The notes below the pieces were generated by a model. It worked only from the letters and a program-made list of their open reading frames with translations. It was not told the origin of the DNA and searched no databases. A program made the position numbers and the translations under genes. From positions 4,733,156 to 4,797,155 of the forward strand of contig JASXTE010000014.1 of assembly GCA_030280995.1 (NCBI GenBank): a DNA stretch of 64,000 nucleotides, given 5' to 3'. The stretch comes from Hemileia vastatrix. Lineage: Eukaryota > Basidiomycota > Pucciniomycetes > Pucciniales > Zaghouaniaceae. Position 1 is the stretch's first letter, and every line of letters starts with the position of its first letter. This document shows, piece after piece, positions 22,901-33,313 of this stretch.

Positions 22901-25900
22901 AGAGCAACTTTCTGGTGAGGAAAAAGATATCATCATCCAATTGATAAAATCTTTTTCTATGGCCTTTTCTCATAGTTCACATGAATTAGGATTGGTAAAA
23001 GAAGAAATGAAACTTTCATTATCTTGCCCATTAACTGAAATACCACCTAGTTTAAAGAAGAAGCCTTATCCTGCTTCTCCCACAAAGAGAAAAGATATTG
23101 AAGACAATATCTCTACCCTTTTAAAATGAATATTATTGAAAAGGTAGTTGAAACACCTAAACATTATGTTATCTCACCTGTCCTAATTTCTTATGAGAAA
23201 TATAAAGCCAGGTCATGTGGTGATTATAGAGCATTAGACACTTATACTGTTGATGATATCTTTCCTTTACCCAGAATTAGCTCTATACATGCTACCCTAC
23301 AAAATGCTAAATATATCAGCTGTTTGGATGGTAACAAGGGATATGGCCAGGTACCTGTTGAGAAGAATTCTCAGAATTTTCTGATGATTGCTACTCATAT
23401 GGGTATTTATAAGTATGTTAGGATGCCATTTGGCCCTAAAAATTCCCCTCCAGTTTTTCAAAAAGTTATGGATAACACATTCCATCAAGAAATAATTGAA
23501 AGATGGCTGATGGTTTATATTTATTATATCATCATATTCTCTAAAACATTGTAGGACCATCTCAACCACCTGTGTAAAGTGTTCCATAAGATGGATGAGA
23601 TAAGTATGACACTTTCTTTGAAGAAATGCAAATTTGGTTTTGATTCCTTAAAATTGCTTGGTCATGTTGTCTCAGGTTTACATATATGTCTTTACCAAAA
23701 CAAAGTGACAGCAATACAACAGGTGAAGGCTCCTACCACAGTTAGAGAGCTACAGAGTTTTTTGGGAATGTGTGGATACTATTGACAGTAAATTAAAAAA
23801 TACCAAGTCATAGCATTACCCCTTACCCAATTTTCTAGAAAAGATGTTGCTTTTGTCTGGAACAGTGAAAGACAAAGAGATTTTGACCCTATGAATCATT
23901 GTTTGATGTCAGCACCAATTCTTGCTTTACCTGACTTTAATCAACCATTTGTTTTATACACTGATGCCAGTTTTATTGGTCTTAGTGCTTCCCTCCATCA
24001 AAAACAAGTGATGAATGATAAAGTATCAGAAGTAGTGATTTGATATATTTGAAGAACCTTGAGAAATAGTGAATTGAAATATGGTGCCACTCAACTAGAG
24101 TGTTTATCAGTAGTGTGGGCTCTAGAGAAGCTAAATTATTTTCTGGATGATCAGAAAATTGAACTTGTCAATGACTGCAGTGCAGTTAAATCCCTCTTAA
24201 ATTTGAAAAAACCTAACAGACATATGTTCAGATGGCAGCTAGCTGTTCAAGAATATAGAGGGAGGATGACAATAATTCATAGGTCTGGTATTGTTCACTT
24301 AAATGTGGGCATGTTATCAAGGTTACTTTTTCCAAATGATGACTCAAATCCTGCAAATTATCCTGAGGATGAAATTGTTCATATTCATAGGATATATGTG
24401 GTTGGTATGGAGGGAGATCTATTACAGCTTATTCTGGATTCATATGATAAGGACAGTAACTTAAAAAAGTCATGTACCATATTAAATGATCCAAAGAATG
24501 CTTCAATACAAGCATTAATTTAAACCCTTCCAACAAAGTACCAGAAGGCTTTGGAAAATGGTAAATATTCAATTGATGAAGTTTACCTCTATTATAGAAG
24601 AAAGTTGAGTAATGTTATTGTTATTCCTCCTTCTATGAAAGAGATCATTTTGAAGATTTGTCATGATGAAATATTGGCTGGACGTTTTGATCTTGAGAAA
24701 ACAATGATCAGAATTAAGAACACTGCTTGGTGGGTTAATATGTCTGAAGGCACCAAACTATATTTTGAATCCTGTGATTCTTGCCAAAAGTTAAAAAGAT
24801 TGACTTGTAAAATAGCTGGATTAATGCAAAATATTGAAACTCCTGATGCACCATGGCAAATAAAAAACATGGAATTTATAACAGTATTACCCATTTCTGG
24901 GAAAGACAGTTATAACTCTTGCTTGGTTATTGTGGAAAGATTCACAAAAATGTGTAAATTTATCCCTACCCACAAGGATGTTTCCACTAAAGAATTAGCT
25001 TTCATGTGGTGGTCTCATATGGTTTATACTGCAGGTTTTCCTAAAGCCATAATCTCTGACAGAGACCCTAAATTTACTTCTGTATTTTGGATGTCTCTGA
25101 TGGATTTTTGTGGTTGTGATCTGAAACTTTCTACTGCCCATCACCCCCAAACTGATGGATTAGCTGAAAGAATGATTCAGACCTTGGAGGAAATTATAAG
25201 AAAGTATTGTGACTTTGGCCTTGAGTACAAAGACAATGACAGATTTACTCATTATTGGGTTACCTTACTTCCTGGTTTGGAATTTGCTTAAAATAGCACT
25301 ATTCATTCTGTTACTCAAAAAAAGCCTTTTGAGCTCTGGCTTGGATATGTTCCAAATAATCCTGCCCAAATTCTCAATAATAAAATACCTAAATCGGATT
25401 TAAATCCTAGTGTAAAATCTTTTCTTCAAATGCAACAACTTTTCAGAACTCATGCTCAAACATGTATTGAAAAATCCATTGAATATGAGAAGAAGAGATT
25501 GGACAAATCCCATAAAGAATACACTTTTAAAAAGGGTGATAAAGTACTGATTTCTACAGTCCACTTCAATTTACAAGGTAATAACAAATTAAAAGACCCA
25601 TTTTTAGGTGCATTTTTTGTCAGAAGAATGGTTGGTGATAATGCAGTTTAAGTTATCTTGTATTCTCCATATGACAGAAAACATCCTGTTTTTCCAATAT
25701 CTCTTTTGAAACCTTACAAATCCATTAGTGATTTATTTCTCAAAAGGATGGGAAGACCAAAGAAAACCCCTAATGAAATCACTGAGACAGCAGGAATTGA
25801 TAAGATTCTAAATGACTGAATAGTTACTACTGAAAAAGGTACAGAATACTTATTGAGATTCAAGAATAAATCATCTGAATATGATTCTTGGATACCTGGA

Positions 25901-25957
25901 AAGGAGATATCTAATCTTCATACTCTTCTAAAGAAATATAAAAAGAAAAACCCATAG
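19937..25957 (+). pseudogene. Gag-Pol of family D Gypsy element, decayed
   Basis: The order matches the intact family A polyprotein. An acidic N-terminus starts at 19937 (MTDQSAS). A coiled-coil Gag frame (20076-20375) lies one frame over. Mid-Gag is 20600-21950. The zinc knuckle is near 22120 (CFKCRKPWKKGHVF, last Cys lost). The protease DSGAGES is near 22450. RT is 23126-23554, with its active site mutated to YIYYI near 23517. RNase H is 23950-24330 (YTDASF). Integrase is 24660-25290, with C-DSC-QK, MEF for MDF, SDRDP and ERMIQTLE. A chromodomain-like tail reaches 25957. At least a dozen stops or shifts are present and the RT catalytic aspartates are lost. It is about 70-75% similar by eye to the family A protein. 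Confidence 0.85.
20542..20599 (+). other. Intron-like segment in family D gag
   Basis: The 58-nt segment starts GTAAGC and ends CCTTCAG, with CTGATTC upstream as a possible branch site. Removing it joins the coiled-coil frame (codon A|GT) to the open frame SNSGRG... that continues to a TAG at 20761. In this family the join is therefore in frame, which supports a real intron here in the ancestor. Confidence 0.55.
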
Positions 25958-25977
25958 CATTTTTTTATTGTTTTTTT

Positions 25978-25989
25978 AGAGTGAGGGAG
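25978..25989 (+). promoter_or_regulatory. Polypurine tract of family D
   Basis: AGAGTGAGGGAG immediately precedes the 3' LTR, the position and composition expected for the plus-strand primer of reverse transcription. The same GTGAGGGAG precedes the family A 3' LTR at 56795-56803. Confidence 0.65.
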
Positions 25990-26811
25990 CATCAGCCAGG
26001 CTTCTAGACTCACCCAGTAAAATAATTAATTATTTCCTGGGATGAAGCCATGCCTTTATTATTATTATTATTAATTTTATTATATTTACTTTAAATGTAT
26101 GTGTAATAAATTAACTAGTTAAAAAAAATTAGTAAAAATTTAAAATTAATATTAATTGTCCTATATATTTATTTTATTTTATTTTTATTTTTCTAATAAC
26201 ATGCTCAAATTTCAGTTTAAAGAAAATAAAAAATTAAATATTAAAATAAGAAAGGGTTATTTTTAATATTTTAAATAAAAAATTAAAATAAAATAAATAT
26301 ATACAAAAAAATAAAGTTACTTATTTATAAATAACAATTACTGGAATTTTTAAATAAATCAATTTCTGTTGACATATACAGTAAATAGAATATTCTAAAA
26401 TATTCTTTATAGAACAATCTTATAATTTGAAATTTTCTTTCTTCTGGAAAATTCTTTCCCTCTTTCATACACTTGTATTTAGAAATTTTAACTCCGTACT
26501 TTGTCTCTCCTTTACCTATATAAGGCCTACCTTTCTGGTTGTTTTTGATCATTCATTGCTTATATATTATTTTATTAAATCATTACTACAATCAAATATT
26601 TATTAATATTATTTATTGTTTTTAGTATTTATTACCACATAATTTTAAATTATTAATTATAATAATATTTATAAAACATTTACCTCTTTAAATTGAGTAA
26701 ATTAAATAAAAGATAAATTATACCTACTTTGACTTTGAAACCTTCAAAATCCACCTTCCAACACCATTGAACCTCCACTGAAATCATCTCGACCAAAAGG
26801 AGTCCCTGATA
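25990..26811 (+). repeat. 3' LTR of family D element
   Basis: It begins CATCAGCCAGGCTTCTAG (first bases drifted from TGTCAGCC) and ends CCCTGATA just before the CTCAT duplication. It pairs with 18247-19091. Confidence 0.8.
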
Positions 26812-26816
26812 CTCAT

Positions 26817-27470
26817 CCTTGGAAAAAAAATACCCAATGAGGAAAAGCACTAAGAAGTATTAGAAAAATTACCTATTTCTCACCTGTAAAAACTAAATAT
26901 TTGGTGCCAAAATAAAAAACCAAAGTGATGTATCTAATTCTTGAATGTTTATCTTAATTTGGGTGTAATTTTTGGCAAGTTTTTTAAGTTAATTTTAAGT
27001 GTAATATTGGTTCTTGGTGAATGGTTGACTGAGAGACTCTAATAGCAAGAATTTCCAACAAAGAATTTTGAAGCTCCAGTTGAAACACTGTAGGATTAAT
27101 TTTTATCATTTCCAGGATAAATTCACATTATTCATTATCTAAAGCAAAATGGTGTCCCTGTTTCATGTACGTATCTGGATTTGTAATGACTTACTTTGTT
27201 TTTTGATACAAAGCTAACCAAAGAGACAAAGAATTACAATTAATTTGAGATCCATATTTTTCATTTAGTTGATCAATAGTTTTTACATCAAATGCATTTA
27301 TGACACCATCTAATGTAAAGTGAGGGTCATATTTCAAATAAACCATATCAGAAAATAAAGAAGAGTGTGATTCATAAAATAAAAATGAGAGGGAGGGTTG
27401 TAGAAGGAAAGATATAAAGATATAAAGGGAATTCCCTACATAAATATGAGGATTAAAAAATGATTGCATA
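26817..27470 (-). pseudogene. Tc1/mariner-type transposase, N-terminal part
   Basis: The ORF at 27469-27191 and the sequence left of it read, with frame shifts, as the N-terminal helical region: LDNE-C-FILEMIKINP near 27110, then SQSTIHQ near 27030. These match the L..E...I.E.I..NP and VS.STI blocks of Tc1-like transposases. The segment ends at the first catalytic block, KDECW (near 26815-26817 running into 18246), exactly where the family D element inserted. Together with 18246-17660 it forms one gene. Confidence 0.65.
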
Positions 27471-27542
27471 TTTTATCAGATGATATGTTTATTTCTTTTT
27501 TCTAAAAAGATAAAAAAATTATAGTTGATTTAATAGCATATC

Positions 27543-27850
27543 TCATGCTACATAGCCACAGGCTATAAATAACTTATGAAGTAAAGAGCTTGTAAAATTT
27601 ATTCTTAAGAAATCATCTATGATTTCAACATCACCATTTTGACCTGTTAAAACCTGATCAAACTTTAAATTAGACTTTAAAGACTTAAATCCCATTTTCA
27701 TAGGATTTAAGTCAGGGAAATGGGGAGGCAAATATATTGGAATTCTCCCAGCCTTTTTAACTAAATCTTTAATAGTATTTCCACTATAGAGAGCTGAATT
27801 ATAAAAAACCAAAACACTAGATTGACCAGGATAAGGATTCATCAAAGGAA
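27543..27850 (-). pseudogene. Second DDE (Tc1/IS630-like) transposase, C-terminal fragment
   Basis: A 100-codon frame carries VLVFYNSALYSG and IYLPPHFPDLNPMK, the last two catalytic blocks of Tc1-like DDE transposases. Both key acids are changed: D of the D-N block is Y, and the final E of LNPIE is K. It is a different subfamily from the split gene next to it. The upstream part is not recognisable beyond about 27850. Confidence 0.7.
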
Positions 27851-28355
27851 ACTGTAAAATAGGTTAGCAAATTTAGGGTAAAATTATAAAAATTAGGGAG
27901 TAAATTAAATACCAAAATCTTTTCTAAGAGTTTCTTATAATCAATTTTTCAAATACTCTGATGATGAAGCCTGGAATTTCCTAAAAGATTCACAAAATAC
28001 TGATTATAAATACTGCACTAAACTAGTTTACAACAAAATTTTCAGTAGAGAACATCTTAATGAGAGATGAAAGACAAGCAAGAAAAAAAAGTGACTCTGG
28101 GCTGAACTATGCTGTTATACTTATTTCAAATGGAGTTTGTGGGACCTGGAATCAATGATAGGCATGAGGCTGGAAAAAAGAAAAAAAATGAAACAAAGTT
28201 AAATATTAAAATAAAAAAACCCACCTGTATTCAGAGACAGTGAGGCAAGAAGGAATGAATAAGCAGTGCAAGGAGAGTAGGAGCAGAGGGGAGCAGGCAA
28301 AGAAGTATTGAGTTGTATTTGCATGAGATGAATGATTGGAAAATAAAATAAATAT
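27851..28355. other. Spacer without recognisable gene
   Basis: It is AT-rich with no frame of note, and runs into the hexanucleotide array. The piece 28220-28330 is somewhat more GC-rich (GAGGGGAGCAGGC) but shows no motif I know. Confidence 0.4.
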
Positions 28356-28962
28356 AAAATAAAAATAAAAATAAAAATAAAAATAAAAATAAAAATAAAA
28401 ATAAAAATAAAAATAAAAATAAAAATAAAAATAAAAATAAAAATAAAAATAAAAATAAAAATAAAAATAAAAATAAAAATAAAAATAAAAATAAAAATAA
28501 AAATAAAAATAAAAATAAAAATAAAAATAAAAATAAAAATAAAAATAAAAATAAAAATAAAAATAAAAATAAAAATAAAAATAAAAATAAAAATAAAAAT
28601 AAAAATAAAAATAAAAATAAAAATAAAAATAAAAATAAAAATAAAAATAAAAATAAAAATAAAAATAAAAATAAAAATAAAAATAAAAATAAAAATAAAA
28701 ATAAAAATAAAAATAAAAATAAAAATAAAAATAAAAATAAAAATAAAAATAAAAATAAAAATAAAAATAAAAATAAAAATAAAAATAAAAATAAAAATAA
28801 AAATAAAAATAAAAATAAAAATAAAAATAAAAATAAAAATAAAAATAAAAATAAAAATAAAAATAAAAATAAAAATAAAAATAAAAATAAAAATAAAAAT
28901 AAAAATAAAAATAAAAATAAAAATAAAAATAAAAATAAAAATAAAAATAAAAATAAAAATAA
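28356..28962. repeat. Long perfect (AAAAAT)n microsatellite
   Basis: About 100 uninterrupted copies of the 6-bp unit AAAAAT (607 bp). No deviation was seen over ten consecutive 60-base blocks. Translation of the opposite strand gives alternating Phe-Tyr or Phe-Leu, a by-product and not a protein. Confidence 0.97.
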
Positions 28963-29456
28963 GAGAAAAAAGGAAAGCAAAATAAATATAATATTAAAAA
29001 AATATATAAATAAAAATGATAGGAAAAAAAACTTACTTTGATGGAGTGAGGGAAAGAGACAAGGATGAAAATAAAAACTGGTATGAAAATGGGTGGTGCA
29101 ATTGAGTGAAGTAACACCCCACCCAAACCACCTAGCTCAGGAAATGAGCAATCAAGAATGGTATCTTGCTTAGAAAAGATCTATGCAAGCAAGAAAGAAT
29201 CTCACTTAGAAAAGATATACGCAAGCAAGATAATGTTAGGAGTGCAAGTGCCAACTAGACTCTCTCCTGGTGACACTTATGACAATCTGGATACAACTGG
29301 GTGACAGGTTAGTTATAAAAAAAAAATTGAAAAATGATGGGTAACTTGACTGAAAATTTTGAAAGCTGCACCAACCATTGTTGATGTAGCTGTATCAAGT
29401 TTTTTTTTCTTTTTGTTTTCTTCCATTATTTAGCCCTCAAACTTGGACCTTCATTT
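28963..29456. other. Spacer with a 31-bp direct repeat
   Basis: Two copies of a TTAGAAAAGAT...GCAAGCAAGA block lie at 29164-29194 and 29200-29230, 36 bp apart. No gene was seen. Confidence 0.5.
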
Positions 29457-29970
29457 TTGCCTGAACACTCATCACATGGCTTAGACTCCAGCTCACAACC
29501 CACACCTGACCACCAAAATAAAACCAAGATGGTTGGCATGTCAACCTGGAGTGTGAATCCATACAAAATTTCCTGCTATTTTGATGTTCCCTGTTCCACT
29601 ATCTGTGATGTCATCAAGTGTCATGATATTCAAGGGACAATGGAGATACCCAAACAACACAGCTGTCCATCAATTTCTTCTAATGATGACATGCAAGATA
29701 TCACTTGGAACCTCAGCAAGGGTGGTTAAAGGCTCAGTAACAGAAATTTTGGACACTCTTACCTTTGAAATCTCTCCTTGAACACTTTGTCAACATGCAC
29801 ATAGACTTTGTTTCAACTCACAAGCAGGTGTTATCAAATGCACAAAGCCATCAAAATGGCTTTGAATGACTTACCAAACAATATCCTTGACAACCTGATT
29901 GCATTAATGCCTTTCAGGATGGAAGCTTTTGTCAAAGCAGGTGGAGGATCCACCCGTTGGTGAAACCAGG
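29457..29970 (+). pseudogene. Internally deleted Tc1-like transposase
   Basis: The 90-codon frame at 29457-29729 carries a helix-turn-helix region of Tc3/Tc1 type: VPCSTICDVIK followed by an HDIQGTMEIPKQ linker, equivalent to V..STV.D.IKR...G. After about 120 bp of broken sequence the same strand gives LIALMPFRMEAFVKAGGG (29897-29950), the C-terminal end of Tc1 transposases (S-MP-R---V--A-GG). The whole DDE catalytic core between the two is missing. This is a non-autonomous deletion derivative. Confidence 0.65.
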
Positions 29971-30446
29971 TATAATTTTTGTTTTTGTTTTCCAAAACTT
30001 TTTTTTTCTCAAATGTTTCTTTAATCTCTTTTTATTTGTTGTGAAAAAGGGAGGATTTGGCAGATTTTACACTTTCAATTTCAAATTTACTGTTTTTTTA
30101 AAAAGTTAAAATTTTATAAAAAAAATTGTCTTATAATTTTTTAACTGAGAGGTATGAAATTTATGTGATTGTATGAGTGAGAAAATAGTAGGTCATATGT
30201 TTGTAGAGTGGATATCTAGCGAGAAATTTTGAAATGAAAAGAGGTGATAGTTATTGGCTAGGCACTGCACATCAGTGCTGTTTCTCTGTGACACACAAAG
30301 TTCAAATAAAGTGCAATAACATCCATGTCTTTTAAATTTTCATTCATCACAAGTGTACAAATGGCTAGTTTACAAAATGAAATTGAATCTATTCTCATTT
30401 TTTTTCTTCTTTTTATTTTAGGTCAGTTAATCATGTGATTTAACAA
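29971..30446. other. Spacer without recognisable gene
   Basis: T/A-rich sequence between the Tc1-like remnant and the AAAAG array. It may hold the transposon's right end, but I could not identify a terminal repeat. Confidence 0.35.
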
Positions 30447-30732
30447 AAAAAAAGAAAAAGAAAGAAAGAAAAGAAAAGAAAAGAAAAGAAAAGAAAAAGA
30501 AAAAGAAAAGAAAAGAAAAGAAAAGAAAAGAAAAGAAAAGAAAAGAAAAGAAAAGAAAAGAAAAGAAAAGAAAAGAAAAGAAAAGAAAAGAAAAGAAAAG
30601 AAAAGAAAAGAAAAGAAAAGAAAAGAAAAGAAAAGAAAAGAAAAGAAAAGAAAAGAAAAGAAAAGAAAAGAAAAGAAAAGAAAAGAAAAGAAAAGAAAAG
30701 AAAAAGAAAAGAAAAGAAAAGAAAAGAAAAAA
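30447..30732. repeat. (AAAAG)n microsatellite
   Basis: About 50 copies of the pentanucleotide AAAAG, with a few AAAAAG interruptions near 30497 and 30702. Apparent Phe/Ser/Leu-rich ORFs on the other strand are artefacts of the repeat. Confidence 0.95.
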
Positions 30733-31300
30733 ATTAGTGTTGCAGAAAAAGTAGAGAAAAAAATAAAGAAACTCATCACCTAATTTCATTCACGAGTTAA
30801 AGAAAAATGATTCAAGAAAAATGAAATGAATAAAAAGGCTTACCTGTTATCCAGAGTGACTCGGCAGGCAGAGGGAGTAGGCGGAAATTGATCGGGAGAG
30901 ATGGGGTGCTGTACCGCAACTAGTGAGGTTCAGTTAGGTGGGTAGTCATGGGATGGCGGTAGGATTATCTGAGCTTAATTAGGCTCTATGTACCTAGTTT
31001 TGCTGCGGTTTAAGTTTTGGTGCGTCACAATGGTCAAAAAAAAATTCAAAAAACTACCAAGCTTTATGAAACGCGCTGTATATGTTAGGTATAGGAGGTG
31101 ATTAAAAATGGCCAATTGGGGGAGGGGGAGGGGAAATTAGAGTAAAAAAAATTATCGTTCAAATTGATTTTTGCCAGACCTGCTCGTCAGAGCGGAGAAT
31201 TAGAAACTGTTCGCACAGATTCAAACAGGCCACAAGTGATTTATTTCATTGTATTTGTATGATCGCCCTTACGAGAGGGCATAAGACGCTATTCTCACTA
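30733..31300. other. Intergenic, more GC-rich stretch
   Basis: From about 30840 the base composition rises and tracts such as GGCAGGCAGAGGGAG appear. No open frame or RNA gene was recognised. It marks the left edge of the host island. Confidence 0.4.
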
Positions 31301-31378
31301 TTGAGGGGTGTCAAACTTAGATATCTATCATTAAAAAATAACCTTTTTTTCCAGCCAAATTAACCATGATTATTTTTT
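31301..31378. mobile_element. One-ended fragment of the GGGGGTATCAAAG MITE family
   Basis: AGGGGTGTCAAACTTAGA and the following 60 bp match the right end of the MITE at 1607-1803 read in reverse, including the AACCATGATTATTTTTT block. The other end is absent, and the next element begins at 31386. Confidence 0.55.
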
Positions 31379-31385
31379 TCATATA

Positions 31386-31506
31386 CAGCTATTTGGGAAA
31401 AGCTTGCTGTGTTTTTACCTTCCACTCCCTGCCAAAAACATGATTTTAAGCCGCTTTTGGCGGGGGATGAGGGGCAAAAAAAGAGCAAGGTTTTCCCAAA
31501 CAGCTG
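31386..31506. mobile_element. 121-bp fold-back MITE, TA-flanked
   Basis: The two halves are complementary: CAGCTATTTGGGAAAAGCTTGCT on the left answers AGCAAGGTTTTCCCAAACAGCTG on the right. TA lies on both sides (31384-31385 and 31507-31508). CAGC...GCTG ends with a TA target suggest a Tc1/mariner-mobilised MITE. Confidence 0.7.
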
Positions 31507-31728
31507 TATATCATATCTTGCACCAAAACCCCCTATTTCTGATCATTAAAGTTGATTTTGTAGTTGTATTTTTGTGGCAAGAAATACATTTTAATTTATG
31601 GCGGATTTTTAGCTTTGAAAACCTCAAATACATGTACATACATTCATGATCTGTTTTGAGAAGGACAAATCGGCTGAGAAGAACAAGTAGTAATGGATGA
31701 GGGAAGAGGTTATTATTTGTTAAGGTGA

Positions 31729-31912
31729 CACTACCAACACTTTTTGTTACGCCACAAGGTGTAGCAAATGTATAGCAGTTGTGTAACGGTTGCATAATAA
31801 ATACATAACAATCTTTATGTTCCCTAGAAATCAATGATAACTGTTATGCATTTGTTACACAACCGTTACGCAACTGTTACATTGTGTGGTGTAACAGACA
31901 AATTTGGTAGTG
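31729..31912. mobile_element. CACTA-like MITE
   Basis: It starts CACTACCAAC and ends TTTGGTAGTG. Inside, the arms are rich in GTTACGC/GTAACGG/GTGTAAC blocks that are complementary between halves. The flanks TGA and TGG match at two of three bases. It is the same terminal type as 8621-8881 and 32837-32944. Confidence 0.6.
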
Positions 31913-32207
31913 TGGGTATATTAATGGATTTTTCCAGTTTTCAATAACCGCTTTCTTGTACGGAGTTGAGACATTCAGATCTTCAGCGTGACTTGACACA
32001 ATACATGTAAACCAAATTATCAATCGTGGAGCAAGCAGAGCGGAATGATGGACGATGACGAGGCGGTAGAACCCAAACCTGCGACTTCTCCTCATTTTTG
32101 ACTGACAGTCATGCGAGCTGTGAATACCAGTATACGACTATATTTTAAAGGTGGCATAGGCAGTGTGTGGTTTTAAAATAATGAAAGATTCAGAATTCCA
32201 TGAAGTA

Positions 32208-32749
32208 CAGCCTGATCCGAAAACATTGAGACAAAAATGAAAATTTTCTAAAACTTATTGACAGCCTAAAAGTTGAGCTGCAGTATTTTTTTGGCAGAAT
32301 CATTTCATTTTGTGGCAATCGGGTGGACTTCTCTTTCAACTCAGATGATGAAGAGGAGCGAGACAACATATAAATCAACCCATTGGCCAAAAAATGAATT
32401 GAAGATGTCAAAAAAATGCTGCAGCTCAACTTTTGGGCTGTCAATAAATTTTCGAAAATTTTCAGTCAGATCCGAAAACATTCAGACAAAAATAAAATTT
32501 TTCGAAAACTTATTGACAACCCAAAAGTTGAGCTGAAGTATTTTTTTGACAGCTTTAGTTCATTTTGTGGAAAGTGGGTTGATTTTTCTATTGTTTAGCT
32601 CCTCTCCATCATCTGAGTTGAAAGAGAAGTCCACCCGATTGCCTCAAAATGAAATGATTCTGCCAAAAAAATACTGCAGCTCAAGTTTTGGGCTGTCGAT
32701 AAGTTTTAGAAAATTTTCATTTTTGTCTCAATGACTTCGGATCTGGCTG
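32208..32749. mobile_element. 542-bp full-length palindrome (fold-back element), TA-flanked
   Basis: Nearly the whole element is an inverted repeat centred near 32475. The outer 150 bp arms (CAGCCTGATCCGAAAACATT... on the left) match at almost every position, and the inner arms also pair less perfectly. The ends are CAGCC...GGCTG with TA on both sides (32206-32207, 32750-32751), like the small MITE at 31386. Short ORFs across it are the same sequence read on both strands, not genes. Confidence 0.8.
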
Positions 32750-32836
32750 TATCATGATTCTACAGAACTAAACATGGTGATTTGTCCTGTCAAATTCTTT
32801 ATGTATATCCAACAGGTTCGAGTGTAAGGTAATCGA

Positions 32837-32944
32837 CACTACAATAAATGTGCGATTCATCTTGGGGCGCAACAATGGCGCAACGATTACGCAACAGTTG
32901 CGTAATTGTTGCGCCCCATGGCGAAACAAACATGTACTGTAGTG
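32837..32944. mobile_element. 108-bp CACTA-like MITE with exact CGA duplication
   Basis: The ends are CACTACAATAAATGT and, inverted, CACTACAGTACATGT. The centre is a palindrome around CGCAACAGTTGCG. The flanks CGA at 32834-32836 and CGA at 32945-32947 form a 3-bp TSD. It lies 370 bp upstream of the host gene start. Confidence 0.75.
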
Positions 32945-33247
32945 CGAAGTGCTTTGGTGAAACCAAAATTGAGTTTTTCGCTGGATCAAAATTTATGATT
33001 AAATCTAGCACTGCTTTCCATCAGAGATCTGTCTGAGACCTTACAAAAGATCGTTTCTTGCTCAAAAGGGTCCTCGTGTTCTCCCGCAGTAGTAAAATTG
33101 GCTAGCCGGGGGGACATCAGCTAATTATGCGCTACAAAGTTTATCATGAAAGGTTCTGATCTTTCATAGGAGCTAACAACCAAATGGTATAAAACGTCAG
33201 AATATTCTGCGAACTCCTCATAGAAGGAAGTATAAGTCATCATCGCA

Positions 33248-33255
33248 ATATATAA
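33248..33255 (+). promoter_or_regulatory. Candidate TATA box of the host gene
   Basis: ATATATAAT-type sequence about 60 bp upstream of the ATG at 33314, in an otherwise mixed-composition region. Position is the only support. Confidence 0.35.
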
Positions 33256-33313
33256 TTTTTTTTGAATTATTATCAGACCTCATTTACAAGCCTTTTTGTA
33301 CCCTACTGTTATC

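Larger units (their letters stand above)
18247..26811 (+). mobile_element. Ty3/Gypsy LTR retrotransposon, family D, complete but decayed
   Basis: The 5' LTR is 18247-19091 and the 3' LTR is 25990-26811. The flanks are CTCAT at 18242-18246 and CTCAT at 26812-26816, an exact 5-bp TSD. The insertion split a Tc1/mariner transposase gene. The leader (19092-19936), gag-pol (19937-25957) and a polypurine tract (25978-25989) follow in order. The coding region has many stops. Confidence 0.9.

Noticed and set aside
28206..29126. 306- and 249-codon frames of alternating Phe-Tyr or Phe-Leu on the minus strand
   Set aside because: They are translations of the (AAAAAT)n array; the unit is 6 bp, so every frame stays open.
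30423..30789. 118- and 120-codon Phe/Ser/Leu-rich frames
   Set aside because: By-products of the (AAAAG)n array.
32190..32734. Several 60-87 codon frames on both strands
   Set aside because: They are the two arms of one palindrome read in both directions; no independent coding evidence.
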